IMG/VR virus record: IMGVR_UViG_3300021964_000130
Location: 1 to 45,935 of that record
Reading direction: 5' to 3' (one strand)
Origin: a virus
Length of the DNA: 45,935 nucleotides
In this document: one piece after another, positions 1-8,939 of the stretch
How the letters are laid out: each line of letters starts with the position of its first letter
Position numbering within the stretch: position 1 is the stretch's first letter
Program-made: the position numbers and the translations under genes
The notes under the pieces: generated by a model
Told to the model about the DNA's origin: nothing
Seen by the model: the letters and a program-made list of their open reading frames with translations, nothing else
Database searches by the model: none

Positions 1-1
1 T

Positions 2-1048
2 TTTATACACAAAGAATCACACGAAAGTAATATCAAACGTATTAAATGGTTAAAGACTAATGGTATTAAGGTGATTATGGATACAGATGATTATTGGAAA
101 GTTGATCATCGACACCCCAACTACGAAACATTTAAATCAAATGGTCTTTCTCGACGAAGAGTAGAGATGATGAAATTATCGGATGTGATTACCACCACAA
201 CCGATCATTATGCGGATACCATAAGAAAAGAGTTAGGTATTAAGGATGTGTTTGTTTTCCCCAATGCGGTAGACGAAACAGAATCACAGTTTAAACCTTC
301 TCCTATTGAATCTGATTTTGTTAGGTTCGGATGGTTAGGTGGGTCGTCTCATTACCATGATCTTGAATTAATGAAGAGTGGGATATCTCAAATTCATAGA
401 CAATATAAAGGTAGAACTCAATTTGTTCTTTGTGGGTTTGATCTAAGAGGTAATATGAGACTTCTGAATAAAAAAACAGGAGAATTAACCACCCGACCAA
501 TAAGACCCGAAGAAACCGCATGGTTTAAGTACGAAAACATCTTTACTGATGATTATAAATCATTAAGTGATGAGTATAAAAACTATCTTGGGCTATGGTC
601 TAAAGACCCCTATGGAGATGAACTATCCCAACCCTACGTAAGAAGATGGACGTTAGACATTAAAAGTTACGCAACGAACTACAATTACTTTGATGTATCG
701 TTAGCACCCCTTGTATCATCTGATTTTAATAAAAACAAATCACAACTTAAGGTGATTGAAGCGGGATTCCACAAGAAAGCATTAATTGCAACTGCGGAAA
801 TTCCCTACACTTTAGACTTGATTGATTCATTTGATATGGGTAAGTTTAATGAAAAGGGAAATGCCCTATTAGTTAAAAGTTCTAAGAACCATAAACAATG
901 GTTCCAACAGATGAAAAGACTAATGGAAAATCCTAACCTTATTGAGGATTTAGGTAATAGATTATACGAAACAGTTAAAGACGATTATTCGTTATCAAAT
1001 GTTTCCAAAAACAGAGTAGAATTATTAAAAACAATCATTAACAATTAA
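2..1048 (+). CDS. Glycosyltransferase, GT-B-like, 5' partial
   Basis: The reading frame is open from the first bases of the window, so the gene starts upstream; the GTG at 71 is only an internal codon. Visible segments fit a GT-B glycosyltransferase: VIMDTDDYW early, a linker-like VITTTTDHYA followed by FPNAVD, then FGWLGGSSH at the start of the C-terminal Rossmann half, and a nucleotide-sugar site region DVSLAPL...QLKVIEAGFHKKALIAT. Such enzymes transfer sugars from nucleotide donors; in phages the acceptor can be modified DNA bases, virion proteins or host surface glycans, and nothing here decides between these. Two further glycosyltransferases follow at 4092 and 5156. Family call is firm, substrate unknown. 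Confidence 0.75.
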   Translation, partial: FIHKESHESNIKRIKWLKTNGIKVIMDTDDYWKVDHRHPNYETFKSNGLSRRRVEMMKLSDVITTTTDHYADTIRKELGIKDVFVFPNAVDETESQFKPSPIESDFVRFGWLGGSSHYHDLELMKSGISQIHRQYKGRTQFVLCGFDLRGNMRLLNKKTGELTTRPIRPEETAWFKYENIFTDDYKSLSDEYKNYLGLWSKDPYGDELSQPYVRRWTLDIKSYATNYNYFDVSLAPLVSSDFNKNKSQLKVIEAGFHKKALIATAEIPYTLDLIDSFDMGKFNEKGNALLVKSSKNHKQWFQQMKRLMENPNLIEDLGNRLYETVKDDYSLSNVSKNRVELLKTIINN

Positions 1049-1058
1049 AATTAAAATT

Positions 1059-1292
1059 ATGTATTATTTAGCTACAGTTGGTTACGAAATGGAACAATTA
1101 GACAGACAAGGTAACCCACGAATTCAAAAAGTAAAGTATGTTGTTGAAGCGGAGTCCGTTGAAGAAGCAACACTCGTATTGGCCAATTATAGAAAAGAAG
1201 ATATGAGGTCAAGTGAAAGTATTTCAATTGCCAAGATGGCTATTGAATGTGTACTCGATTCTAAGATCACCCCTGAATATTATAAAGGATAA
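1059..1292 (+). CDS. Small hypothetical protein, 77 aa
   Basis: I do not recognise a function. The protein starts MYYLATVGYEME and reads as a compact alpha/beta fold with a strand-rich first half (YLATVGYE, VKYVVEAESVEEATLVL). The general look, a short beta hairpin followed by an ESVEEAT helix, recalls small DUF4494-like phage proteins, but this is a weak resemblance. It lies 10 nt after the glycosyltransferase and 3 nt before the HD-like gene, so it is probably part of the same transcript. The upstream sequence is A-rich with no Shine-Dalgarno, as is usual in Bacteroidetes-type translation. Confidence 0.6.
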   Translation: MYYLATVGYEMEQLDRQGNPRIQKVKYVVEAESVEEATLVLANYRKEDMRSSESISIAKMAIECVLDSKITPEYYKG

Positions 1293-1295
1293 ATT

Positions 1296-1856
1296 ATGTT
1301 GAATAAAGATCAAATATTAAAAAACAAAAATAGGTTATTAGAAACCTCTGACAAGTATGGGGTTTTTACTCCCGAACTTAGGGAGTTTTTAGGTGATGAC
1401 CTTTTTACATCTCCCGCATCAACATCCTTAGATATGTATGGTGCATATCCGGGTGGTTTAGTAGAACACATATTAGTTGCATCAAAATACGCAGTCAACG
1501 TCAACAACATTTTACCTGAGAGATTACAACAAGATGTCTCAAGTATCTTAAAATGTACCATTCTATCTCAAATAGGTAAGGTTTTTCTATTTAAACCGAA
1601 CGAGAGTGAATGGCACAGAAATAAATTAGGTAAAATGTATGAATTCAATGACGAACTTATTTCAATGAGAGTGGGGGAAAGATCTTCATATTATTGTTCT
1701 AAGTACGGTGTTGAATTAACAGAAGAAGAGTTCCAAACAATCCTAAACTCTGATAAGGGTGATGATGATTTACAGTCAAAATATCACTCAACACCATTAG
1801 CACAAATCGTTAAACAAGGATTTGAGTTAGCAATATTCGATCAAAAAAATGGATGA
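1296..1856 (+). CDS. HD-domain-like protein with degenerate HD dyad
   Basis: The central part resembles the HD phosphohydrolase fold of YhaM-type nucleases: PGGLVEHIL matches the first metal-ligand helix (GGLxEH) and ILSQIGK aligns with the hallmark hHDIGK, but His-Asp is replaced by Ser-Gln. A downstream helix (MRVGERSSYYCSKYG) fits the later part of the fold. HD proteins use the HD dyad to bind the metal that hydrolyses nucleotides or RNA, so this copy is probably not a standard hydrolase; it may bind nucleotide or RNA, or be structural. It overlaps the dUTPase start by 8 nt, suggesting translational coupling. The assignment is by motif pattern only. Confidence 0.5.
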   Translation: MLNKDQILKNKNRLLETSDKYGVFTPELREFLGDDLFTSPASTSLDMYGAYPGGLVEHILVASKYAVNVNNILPERLQQDVSSILKCTILSQIGKVFLFKPNESEWHRNKLGKMYEFNDELISMRVGERSSYYCSKYGVELTEEEFQTILNSDKGDDDLQSKYHSTPLAQIVKQGFELAIFDQKNG

Positions 1857-2469
1857 GAGAACTCTAAAGGAATATCTTAAGAAATTAGAGAATTATGAGA
1901 GGATTTTAGGTGAAGACGAGGACGGGGAAGTTGATCAAGAATTCATTAGTGAGATAGAAAGTACGTTAGCATCATTAACACACGAAGCGACGAGTCATGT
2001 GAATCAAGAACAATTCGGTACCACCAACTCACAATACTCCATTAACTGTAAAATTAAAAAGGTACATCCCGACGCAATTATTCCGAAATACTCTAAAGAG
2101 GGGGATGGTTGTGTTGACCTACACTGTGTTTCGTTTGAAATGAACGAAAACAAAAACCAAGTCACATACAAAACAGGGATATCTGTCGAGATACCCAATG
2201 GGTTTGTTGGGTTGGTTTTCCCAAGATCTTCAATAAGAAGAACCACTCTATCATTAAGTAACTCGGTGGGGGTTATTGATAGTGGTTATAGAGGTGAAAT
2301 TATGGCAACGTTTAACATAAACGCATCTAATGATTCAACTATTTACGAAGTTGGAGATAGAGTATGTCAATTTATGATCCTACCCTACCCTAAAATAAAC
2401 TTCCAAGAAGTGGACAATCTAAGTGAATCCTCAAGAGGTGAGGGTGGATTTGGATCCACGGGAAATTAA
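1849..2469 (+). CDS. dut: dUTP diphosphatase (dUTPase) with N-terminal extension
   Basis: Trimeric dUTPase, which hydrolyses dUTP to dUMP and diphosphate, keeping uracil out of DNA and supplying dTMP synthesis. All five motifs are visible: GDGCVDLHC near residue 85 (motif I, normally AGYDL), PRSS at 125-128, GVIDSGYRGEI at 141-151, GDRVCQF at 169-175 and the C-terminal arm RGEGGFGSTG near 196-205. The fold itself takes about 140 residues; this protein has about 65 extra acidic, helical N-terminal residues of unknown purpose. It pairs functionally with the dCMP deaminase at 14353, which also feeds dUMP. Overlaps the upstream gene by 8 nt. Confidence 0.93.
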   Translation: MDERTLKEYLKKLENYERILGEDEDGEVDQEFISEIESTLASLTHEATSHVNQEQFGTTNSQYSINCKIKKVHPDAIIPKYSKEGDGCVDLHCVSFEMNENKNQVTYKTGISVEIPNGFVGLVFPRSSIRRTTLSLSNSVGVIDSGYRGEIMATFNINASNDSTIYEVGDRVCQFMILPYPKINFQEVDNLSESSRGEGGFGSTGN

Positions 2470-2487
2470 CATAATACAACACAATAA

Positions 2488-3186
2488 ATGGCCCAAAGAA
2501 AAAGTAGTGATAGAAGATTAACACACAAACAAAGAATAAGAGAGATTTTTAAGAAACCAAGAGAGAAATTCTTAACCGATTCTCAAAAGGAGTATTGGGA
2601 TGTGTTAGGTGATAACGAAATCACATTATGTTTTGGTCCTGCGGGTGTGGGTAAGTCATATATTGCAATGAAAAGGGCGGTCGAGTTACTCCATGACGAC
2701 AATAACAAATACGAGAAGATTATTATTGTTAGACCTGCGGTTGAAGCGGAAGAAAAGTTAGGATCTCTACCCGGTGGTTTAGAGGAAAAATTAGATCCAT
2801 ATATTTTTCCCTCATACTATCTTTTAAATAAAATTATCGGTAAGGAGTGTCGAGAAAAATTAAAAGATGAAGGTTACATCGAAGTGGCGGCACTTGCCTA
2901 CATGAGAGGTTGGAATGTTGACAACACAATTCTCGTATTTGAGGAAGCTCAGAATGCAACACCAGCACAATTAAAATTACTTCTAACACGAATCGGGTTT
3001 AATTCTAAATTCTTCATATCAGGAGACTTAGAACAATCTGATAAGTTTAAAGATAAAACAAAGAGTGGTCTATATGACGCTAAAGTGAGGTTAAGTGATC
3101 TCAAGAATGTTGGGGTATACGAATTCACAAACAGTGATATTGTAAGGAATCCAATAATCAGTGAGATTTTAAAGAGGTACGATTAA
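2488..3186 (+). CDS. phoH: PhoH-like ATPase
   Basis: PhoH-family P-loop NTPase, 232 aa, the usual length for phage PhoH. Walker A is GPAGVGKS near residues 51-58 and Walker B is ILVFEEAQN, in which the usual Asp-Glu (DEAQN) is Glu-Glu. The following SGDLEQSD fits the sensor region of the family. PhoH is common in marine phages; roles in phosphate stress or RNA metabolism have been suggested but remain unsettled. The N-terminal 30 residues are basic (RKSSDRRLTHKQRIR), consistent with nucleic acid contact. It lies 18 nt after dut and 35 nt before the next gene. Confidence 0.9.
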   Translation: MAQRKSSDRRLTHKQRIREIFKKPREKFLTDSQKEYWDVLGDNEITLCFGPAGVGKSYIAMKRAVELLHDDNNKYEKIIIVRPAVEAEEKLGSLPGGLEEKLDPYIFPSYYLLNKIIGKECREKLKDEGYIEVAALAYMRGWNVDNTILVFEEAQNATPAQLKLLLTRIGFNSKFFISGDLEQSDKFKDKTKSGLYDAKVRLSDLKNVGVYEFTNSDIVRNPIISEILKRYD

Positions 3187-3221
3187 CTTTACTTATAATA
3201 AAAAAAATATTATATTTTAAT

Positions 3222-3875
3222 ATGGAAATATTCATAAGTATTGATGGGGTTTTAAGAAATACGATTGCTAAGTTTGATTACCACTACAAAGACTATTACT
3301 TAGATTCTGAACCTGAAGAAAAAACAGAGGAAGAGAATTCTTTTGAGTATGGACTAATCGAACCCGTAAAGAATAATTTCTTACTTGAAAGTTATAAGTT
3401 TCAATCTAAAGATGAGTTTGATAATTTTACGTTTATCGACTATGCGGTTGAGATATTTGGACATGCAAACCCAAGTTATTCTAACGTGTTCTTTGAACTA
3501 AATAAGTTCATTTACGAAAATAAAGAACACAATTTCACTTTAATCGGATTGGATGAATTAGGTAAATCAAAACCATCAACTCTATTCTTTTTATCTAAAA
3601 ATGGGTTTATGGGTAACAACATAAAATTTACCGCTTCTTCGGAAATTCCAAACTTATGGAAGAAATGTGATTTGTGGATTACAGATTCGAACGCAGTGAT
3701 TGAGTATTCACCTAAGAATAAGAAGGTTATAAAGTTCAATACCGATTATAACCAACACTTTACAAATCCCTTAGAAATACATAAATTAACAGAAATAGAT
3801 AGAACATGGTTGAAGTCTTCGGAGAATATTATTACATCGACATTGACAAGATTACAGAAGTTTGTGAATTGGTAG
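3222..3875 (+). CDS. HAD-like hypothetical protein, catalytic Asp lost
   Basis: The N-terminus MEIFISIDGVLRN looks like HAD motif I (DxDGVLRN) with the first, nucleophilic Asp replaced by Ser. A later segment, LWITDSNAVIEYSPKNKKVIKF, resembles the HAD motif IV region where the phosphatase returns to its Asp residues. Similar proteins occur in marine T4-like phages as unknowns. If the reading is right the protein has the fold but not standard phosphatase chemistry. The last 70 nt overlap the next gene in another frame. Just upstream, TATATTTT at 3211-3218 lies only 3 nt before the ATG; no clear -33 element precedes it. Confidence 0.55.
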   Translation: MEIFISIDGVLRNTIAKFDYHYKDYYLDSEPEEKTEEENSFEYGLIEPVKNNFLLESYKFQSKDEFDNFTFIDYAVEIFGHANPSYSNVFFELNKFIYENKEHNFTLIGLDELGKSKPSTLFFLSKNGFMGNNIKFTASSEIPNLWKKCDLWITDSNAVIEYSPKNKKVIKFNTDYNQHFTNPLEIHKLTEIDRTWLKSSENIITSTLTRLQKFVNW

Positions 3876-4099
3876 TCAATGAAGTGGAAAAAGAAAATGA
3901 AGAGAGTCCATCTCAGTTGGACCAAACAATAAATGTGTTTAAATACGACGCAATAAAATTATGTATGGATACGGTGTTTACTGAGAACACCTCTGACGAT
4001 AACGGATTAGGATTACTTAATAGTGAATTGTCAATACCATTCGGTTTCGCATTTAACACCCTAATAAAATATGGAATTTTAGTTAAATCAGATGAGTGA
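3806..4099 (+). CDS. Hypothetical protein, 97 aa
   Basis: Function unknown. The N-terminus MVEVFGEYYYIDIDKITEVCEL has the look of a short conserved protein in T4-like marine phages (a VFGxYYYIDxD start), which is the reason to accept this start despite the 70-nt overlap with the previous gene. Later starts would delete this block. The middle is acidic (NEVEKENEESP) and the C-terminal half helical. Its stop overlaps the start of the next glycosyltransferase by 8 nt, so the three genes are probably translated from one message. Confidence 0.6.
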   Translation: MVEVFGEYYYIDIDKITEVCELVVNEVEKENEESPSQLDQTINVFKYDAIKLCMDTVFTENTSDDNGLGLLNSELSIPFGFAFNTLIKYGILVKSDE

Positions 4100-5156
4100 T
4101 AAAACAAAACAAAACATCGAGTCTTTAGAATCGGCATATGGTAGGTTAGAGAATAATAAAAATAAAATCTACTTCTTAACATACGATACTAAAAACAACG
4201 CAAGGGCGGCGGTTAAATACATCTACGATACCGTCCAAACATTACGAAATGAAGGTTACGATGCCAAAATTTTAGTTGAAGATAAAAATTACGTGGGTAT
4301 TACTTCTTGGTTAGGGGATAGATACAAGGACATCCCTATTGTAACCATCAAAGAAGATCAAGTTCAAATGAATATTGATGATGTTTTAGTGGTACCTGAG
4401 TATTACTCTAATGTTTTGGAACAACTTGCAAACGTTAGATGTATTAAAGTAATGTTGGTACAACAGGCGGAATATATTTTTGAAACTTTACCTGTGGGTA
4501 GTAGATGGAGTGATTACGGTTTTGACAAAGTCATTACTACGACCGAAACCTCTAAAGAATATATAAAGTCGATATTCCCCGAATCACTTATTTTTATTAA
4601 CCCACCTAAGATAGGTGATGTTTTTAAACCGTCAGAGACACCAGCAAAACCGTTCATTGCAATTAGTGCAAGGGATAGAGGACAACATAGGAGAGTCATT
4701 TCTGAATTCTATTTGAAGTATCCACAATTAAGATGGATTACCTTCAAGGATATGGTTCAAATGACTTATGAAGAATTTGCGGATCAATTACGTGAATGTA
4801 TCTGTTCTGTTTGGATGGACGACGATTCTACGTTTGGGACGTTCCCATTAGAGTCCATGAAATGTGAAATACCCGTGATCGGTAAAATCCCAACAAGAGA
4901 ACCTGAATGGTTATCTGAAAACGGTATTTGGTCTTACGATATAAATAAAATCGTAGATCTCCTTGGGACTTACGTTTTATCGTGGTTAGAGGGAGTAACA
5001 ATCACAGATGAGGTTAAAGAAAAGATGAAAGAAACTCTTTTACCATATTCAGATGATATCATCGATAAAAATGTTTCATCAATTTTTAATTCTTTGAAAA
5101 ATTCAAGAATGAAGACAATTGAGGAGACTGTTGAGAAATTAAAAGAAGAAGTATAA
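4092..5156 (+). CDS. Glycosyltransferase, GT-B / GT4-like
   Basis: A 354-residue protein with GT-B organisation: an N-terminal Rossmann half beginning KIYFLTYDTKNNARAAVKYIYDT, an interdomain segment VITTTETSKEYIKSIFPES followed by INPPKIGDVF, and a C-terminal half with FIAISARDRGQHRRVISEF. The conserved acidic donor-binding region is DSTFGTFPLESMKCEIPVIG, matching the E-rich motif of GT4 enzymes. It overlaps both neighbours (8 nt upstream, 1 nt in TAATG downstream) and is followed by a GT-A enzyme, so the pair may act in sequence on the same glycan. Acceptor is not evident. Confidence 0.75.
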   Translation: MSDKTKQNIESLESAYGRLENNKNKIYFLTYDTKNNARAAVKYIYDTVQTLRNEGYDAKILVEDKNYVGITSWLGDRYKDIPIVTIKEDQVQMNIDDVLVVPEYYSNVLEQLANVRCIKVMLVQQAEYIFETLPVGSRWSDYGFDKVITTTETSKEYIKSIFPESLIFINPPKIGDVFKPSETPAKPFIAISARDRGQHRRVISEFYLKYPQLRWITFKDMVQMTYEEFADQLRECICSVWMDDDSTFGTFPLESMKCEIPVIGKIPTREPEWLSENGIWSYDINKIVDLLGTYVLSWLEGVTITDEVKEKMKETLLPYSDDIIDKNVSSIFNSLKNSRMKTIEETVEKLKEEV

Positions 5157-5941
5157 TGAAAAATATAACAGTTATTTTACCTGTTCACACCCTTGAGGGT
5201 GAATACAAAGAAATGTTATCTAAGGCTGTGACATCGGTAGAACAGTTCTATGATGATGTGGTTTTATCTATTGTGGGACCTAAAGAGGTAACAGGAAATT
5301 TAAAAGGAGAAGGGTTATCCGATAAATTGGAAATTACCCTTATAGAAAATACAGGAGAAACTGACTTCTGTTCACAAATCAATAGAGGTATTGAAGAATG
5401 TGGAACAGAGTGGTTTTCAATATTTGAGATAGATGATGAATACACACCTAATTGGTTATCATCATTTAATGGATATAAAACAATGTTTGAAGATGTTGAT
5501 GTCTTTCTACCTGTTGTTAAGGACATCAATTCTGAGGGTAAATTCTTAAACTTCACCAACGAATCAGTATGGGCGTATGGGTTTTCAGAAACTCAAGGTG
5601 TCTTAGATAATGAGATTCTATTGGACTACCAAAACTACCAAACAAGTGGTGGGATTTATAGAACTGAAGTGGTAAAAGAAAATGGATCATTTAAGGATAA
5701 TATCAAACTCACTTTTAGTTATGAGTTCTTACTAAGACTAACACATAATGGAGTTAAGATTGCAACTATACCTCAAATCGGATATAGACACGTAAACTTT
5801 AGAGAAGGGTCGTTATTTTGGTTGTATAAAAATGATGATTCACTAAAATTGAATACCGAAGAACCTAAGTTTTGGTTAGAAACCGCGAAGAAAGAATTCT
5901 TCTTCAAAAATAAACGAGAAGTAGAATATGTAGAAAGTTAA
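5156..5941 (+). CDS. Glycosyltransferase family 2-like (GT-A)
   Basis: GT-A fold protein of 261 aa. It opens ITVILPVHTLEG, the typical first strand of family 2 enzymes, and has a DxD-like metal/nucleotide-sugar motif in FSIFEIDDEYTPNW. Later SGGIYRTEVV and FSYEFLLRL fit the acceptor side, where GT2 enzymes usually have an ED pair. Start and stop are each shared by TAATG with neighbours (5156 and 5941), a strong sign of coupled translation in the cluster. With the genes at 1 and 4092 it makes three glycosyltransferases in the first 6 kb; a fourth lies at 34458. Confidence 0.78.
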   Translation: MKNITVILPVHTLEGEYKEMLSKAVTSVEQFYDDVVLSIVGPKEVTGNLKGEGLSDKLEITLIENTGETDFCSQINRGIEECGTEWFSIFEIDDEYTPNWLSSFNGYKTMFEDVDVFLPVVKDINSEGKFLNFTNESVWAYGFSETQGVLDNEILLDYQNYQTSGGIYRTEVVKENGSFKDNIKLTFSYEFLLRLTHNGVKIATIPQIGYRHVNFREGSLFWLYKNDDSLKLNTEEPKFWLETAKKEFFFKNKREVEYVES

Positions 5942-6642
5942 TGCCAAGAAAGCGAACCCAAAAAATGTACTTTGGGGAGGAGCAAGAACAAGCGGTAGTA
6001 CGATATTTAGAATCCGAAAACGAAGAAGAAAAGAATAAGATATTCAATGAATATTTAAGAGAACCTCTCAAAATAATGGTGGAAAGTATAATCCGCCGTT
6101 ACAAACTTTATAGGAAAGATTACGAATTCGAAGAGATTCATACTGATACTATGTCATTTTTAATGACTAAGATTAGTAAGTTCGATACTACTAAAAACTA
6201 TAAGGCATACTCATATTTTGGTACCATTTGTAAAAACTACTTAATGGGTACCATACAAAAAGACCAAAAAGAAATGAATAGGTCTGTTTCCTATGAAGAT
6301 ATCTCCACGAGATTAGAAGATAGGGCAGACCTTTCCTACATTATAGATGAGGAGATCATTGATTTTAAGGACGTAGTTAATAAATTGACCGTTGAATTAG
6401 AAAAGTTTGTTGACGAAGAAGAACTTAATCAAAATGAACGCAAATTAGGGTACGCCCTTATTGAGGTTTTCAGCAATTTTGAAAAGATATTTCAAATCGG
6501 CGAAGGTAATAAGTTCAATAAGAACTTAATATTACTTTCTCTACGAGAAATGACATCCCTTACAACTAAGGAAATTAGAGTGGCAATGAAGAAGTACAAG
6601 AAACTCTATGAAGTACTTAAGTTGGATTTCATAAATTATTAA
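5941..6642 (+). CDS. gp55: Late-transcription sigma factor, T4 gp55-like
   Basis: A 233-residue sigma-70-like protein of the T4 gp55 type. The segment KFDTTKNYKAYSYFGTICKNYLMGTIQKDQK is the conserved region 2 core that binds the beta-prime clamp helices and melts the -10 element. No sigma region 4 for a -35 box is seen. In T4, gp55 directs host polymerase to late promoters that have only a -10 element, with gp33 and the gp45 clamp. The C-terminal tail LKLDFINY is hydrophobic/acidic and could be a clamp-binding tail as in T4 gp55; this is inference. It probably reads the TATTTATW motif found before many virion genes in this window. Confidence 0.82.
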   Translation: MPRKRTQKMYFGEEQEQAVVRYLESENEEEKNKIFNEYLREPLKIMVESIIRRYKLYRKDYEFEEIHTDTMSFLMTKISKFDTTKNYKAYSYFGTICKNYLMGTIQKDQKEMNRSVSYEDISTRLEDRADLSYIIDEEIIDFKDVVNKLTVELEKFVDEEELNQNERKLGYALIEVFSNFEKIFQIGEGNKFNKNLILLSLREMTSLTTKEIRVAMKKYKKLYEVLKLDFINY

Positions 6643-6649
6643 ACCAATC

Positions 6650-6657
6650 TATTTATA
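6650..6657 (+). promoter_or_regulatory. TATTTATA motif, 3 nt before ATG
   Basis: TATTTATA followed by GGT and the ATG at 6661. One of a set of coding-strand TATTTATW motifs before virion-type genes; proposed phage late promoter or translation signal, unproven. Confidence 0.4.
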
Positions 6658-6660
6658 GGT

Positions 6661-7044
6661 ATGAGAAGAAAAAAGAATTTATTGTCTTTAGATACAGATT
6701 CTGCACTCGCTCTCATGCAAGAGATCTACAACGATATTGTGGAACAAAAACAGACTGCAAGTATGATTACTAAAAAGATGTTGAGTTTCATGAAAGAGGC
6801 GGAGGATATGAGTGTAATTGGACCTGTAATAAAAGAACAGCAGAAGATCTTAAATGATTGTACGGAGAAGAAGATATCTCTCGTAAAATTACAAAGTGCA
6901 CTACTGAAACAAACAGGAGGTGGACAAACACAGCAGGGTGGTAAAATGGAACTATCTGAAGAGGATAGACTTTTATTAGAAAAACTAATGAAAGAGGATG
7001 ATGAACCATCTTCGGGAAGTGATTCCCAAAAATATAAAATGTAA
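6661..7044 (+). CDS. Hypothetical protein, 127 aa
   Basis: Not recognised. The N-terminal 75 residues are helical and amphipathic (LALMQEIYNDIVEQKQTASMITKKMLSFM), followed by a Gly/Gln linker (GGGQTQQGG), then a helix LSEEDRLLLEKLMKEDDE and a polar tail. Its place directly after gp55 invites comparison with the T4 co-activator gp33, but no gp33 motif is convincing, so this stays open. It overlaps the next gene by 1 nt (TAATG at 7042-7046) and is preceded by a TATTTATA motif, unlike gp55 itself, so it may begin the late tail gene transcript. A virion or tail assembly role is also possible. Confidence 0.6.
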   Translation: MRRKKNLLSLDTDSALALMQEIYNDIVEQKQTASMITKKMLSFMKEAEDMSVIGPVIKEQQKILNDCTEKKISLVKLQSALLKQTGGGQTQQGGKMELSEEDRLLLEKLMKEDDEPSSGSDSQKYKM

Positions 7045-8939
7045 TGAGCAAGGTCAAAAAACTTAGGAATGAAATTAAGTCTAAGATCGAGGTAATTAAA
7101 AAGATTAATGATAATCCAAAATTAGCCGTCGATGACTTATATGATTTATATGGCGATGGTGTCACCAACGTCGATAAATTACTACAATCCAAAGTTGATG
7201 GACTCAAAAGTAAATTAAAAAGAAAAAAAGACAACAAAACAGACATCTTTGGTTCTGTTATCGATGTTGCGTCAGGGTTCCTTAACAACAAGTCCAAAGA
7301 CATTGTAGTTAATGATAAACTTATATCGGGTAATAAGATAAAGAAATACGCATTAGACTCCGCAAAAATAACTGTAGAAGATTCCAAGAACATTGTTATG
7401 GATGCGGTTAAGAAGGTACTATTCGTCGATGATGAAACAAGTATCTGTGGTGTGGACACCCCTATTCCGAATGACGCTATGTCTATTTCCCCAAAGGAGT
7501 TTGACTTTCTCGAGGTACTACAAAACGAACCCACATCTAAAATAGGTCAGATAATGTATGAAAACCCTAATTCGACAACGGGTGACATTAAAATGAATAG
7601 GGAGTTCTATAGTGCGTTCGACACTAACTATACGTTTAGTAGTAAATCAGGGCAAAGTCTATTCGATCTACAATGGAATGCAACAAATCAGGAATATGAT
7701 GTCAGTGGTTTAAAACAAGGAGGGTTAGACATAAAATTTGCGGATTGGATTGATGATTACTACGATACTGTGGAAATACCCAATTTAGAGTATATCACAA
7801 AAACCGCAATGTTAATGACGTTACAAGGTGATGGTGATAACCCCCAAGTCTTTGATAAGGCATTAAATGAGCTGAATAGATTATGTTCCAAACTTTTTAA
7901 GATATGTGGATCACCCACTGAAGATAGTGGATTAATACAAACGACTTCACAACAATTCAGTGAAAATGATCAAGATGTGGAATCATATTTTGATTTCAAT
8001 GATGTTGAAGGTATCGACATTGATGACGAAGACGCAAGATATAGAAAGGTTTTAAAGTTTGTTGATTGTGGTAACTTCGAAGTACCTTCATCGGAATCCA
8101 ACTTCGAAGATTTCGTATACTTATCAAACAATCAAGATTTGGCAAGTCTTGTGAACTCAACTATTGAGAAAACAGCAAGAAATGCGGCAATCTCAAGTGA
8201 TAATCAACAACACATAGATAATATCCAATTAGAGATAATTAATCTATTTGTTCTGAACGTACCTAAGGCGTTAGTTTCCTCAGTGGTTAGTCCTAAGTTT
8301 ATTTTCCCCGTAGTTGTTGCGTGGAAACAGTTAAAAGGTTTTATTGGTGATGTAAAAGAATTACTTAAGAAACTATCTAAATTATTCTTTACCATCATTA
8401 AAGATGTTTTTTGGAAATTCATACAAGAGTTTTGGAAAATGATTAAGAGGGACTTATTATCATTTATTGCGGAAGTTGCTTTGAGAATTATACTAAACAG
8501 GTTTAAGAGATATAGAACAATATTACTTGCACTAATTAAGATTATTAGAAAAATTATTTCAAGAGGTATAAAAAGTTGTTTGGAATTATTCCAAACAATA
8601 ATCGATGTGGTTAACGGTGCACTGAACGCTCGTGGTCCTGTAATTAATATACCCGGATTTATTTTAGGGTTCGCCGATTTATTACCGGGATATAGTGCTG
8701 ATAGGGCGTTTATGGGGACAAGTGAACGATTGGCGTCTGAAGGTTTAAATGTGGGTACCATCTACGGAGACCAAAATGAATATCTAACATTTGCGAAGAG
8801 TTTAATTGACGGAATAACCGAAGAAAATGATACTAATGGGTTCGTTAAGGGAAGTAACAAATTAACCACAATACCAACACCTGTAGGTCCCATTGTCATT
8901 CCGCCGGGAATCATAAACATAGCAGGAAAAACATTCTAA
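7044..8939 (+). CDS. Putative tail/baseplate structural protein, 631 aa
   Basis: Large protein with no family I can name. Residues 1-120 are Lys-rich and helical, 150-380 are mixed acidic, and 395-525 form a long run of amphipathic and hydrophobic helices (PKFIFPVVVAWKQLKGFIG, LLKKLSKLFFTIIKDVFWKF, ILLALIKIIRKIISR). The C-terminus is Pro/Gly/Ile-rich (PTPVGPIVIPPGIINIAG). The 1-nt overlaps on both sides place it in one operon with the gp5-like baseplate protein at 9139, so a baseplate or tail-associated role is the best guess. The hydrophobic helices could serve membrane insertion during infection. Function is inferred from context only. Confidence 0.6.
   Translation: MSKVKKLRNEIKSKIEVIKKINDNPKLAVDDLYDLYGDGVTNVDKLLQSKVDGLKSKLKRKKDNKTDIFGSVIDVASGFLNNKSKDIVVNDKLISGNKIKKYALDSAKITVEDSKNIVMDAVKKVLFVDDETSICGVDTPIPNDAMSISPKEFDFLEVLQNEPTSKIGQIMYENPNSTTGDIKMNREFYSAFDTNYTFSSKSGQSLFDLQWNATNQEYDVSGLKQGGLDIKFADWIDDYYDTVEIPNLEYITKTAMLMTLQGDGDNPQVFDKALNELNRLCSKLFKICGSPTEDSGLIQTTSQQFSENDQDVESYFDFNDVEGIDIDDEDARYRKVLKFVDCGNFEVPSSESNFEDFVYLSNNQDLASLVNSTIEKTARNAAISSDNQQHIDNIQLEIINLFVLNVPKALVSSVVSPKFIFPVVVAWKQLKGFIGDVKELLKKLSKLFFTIIKDVFWKFIQEFWKMIKRDLLSFIAEVALRIILNRFKRYRTILLALIKIIRKIISRGIKSCLELFQTIIDVVNGALNARGPVINIPGFILGFADLLPGYSADRAFMGTSERLASEGLNVGTIYGDQNEYLTFAKSLIDGITEENDTNGFVKGSNKLTTIPTPVGPIVIPPGIINIAGKTF

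Noticed and set aside
6788-7534. Long open frame on the minus strand
   Set aside because: Shadow of the two plus-strand genes with coding signals; Ser/Leu-rich composition typical of antisense frames.
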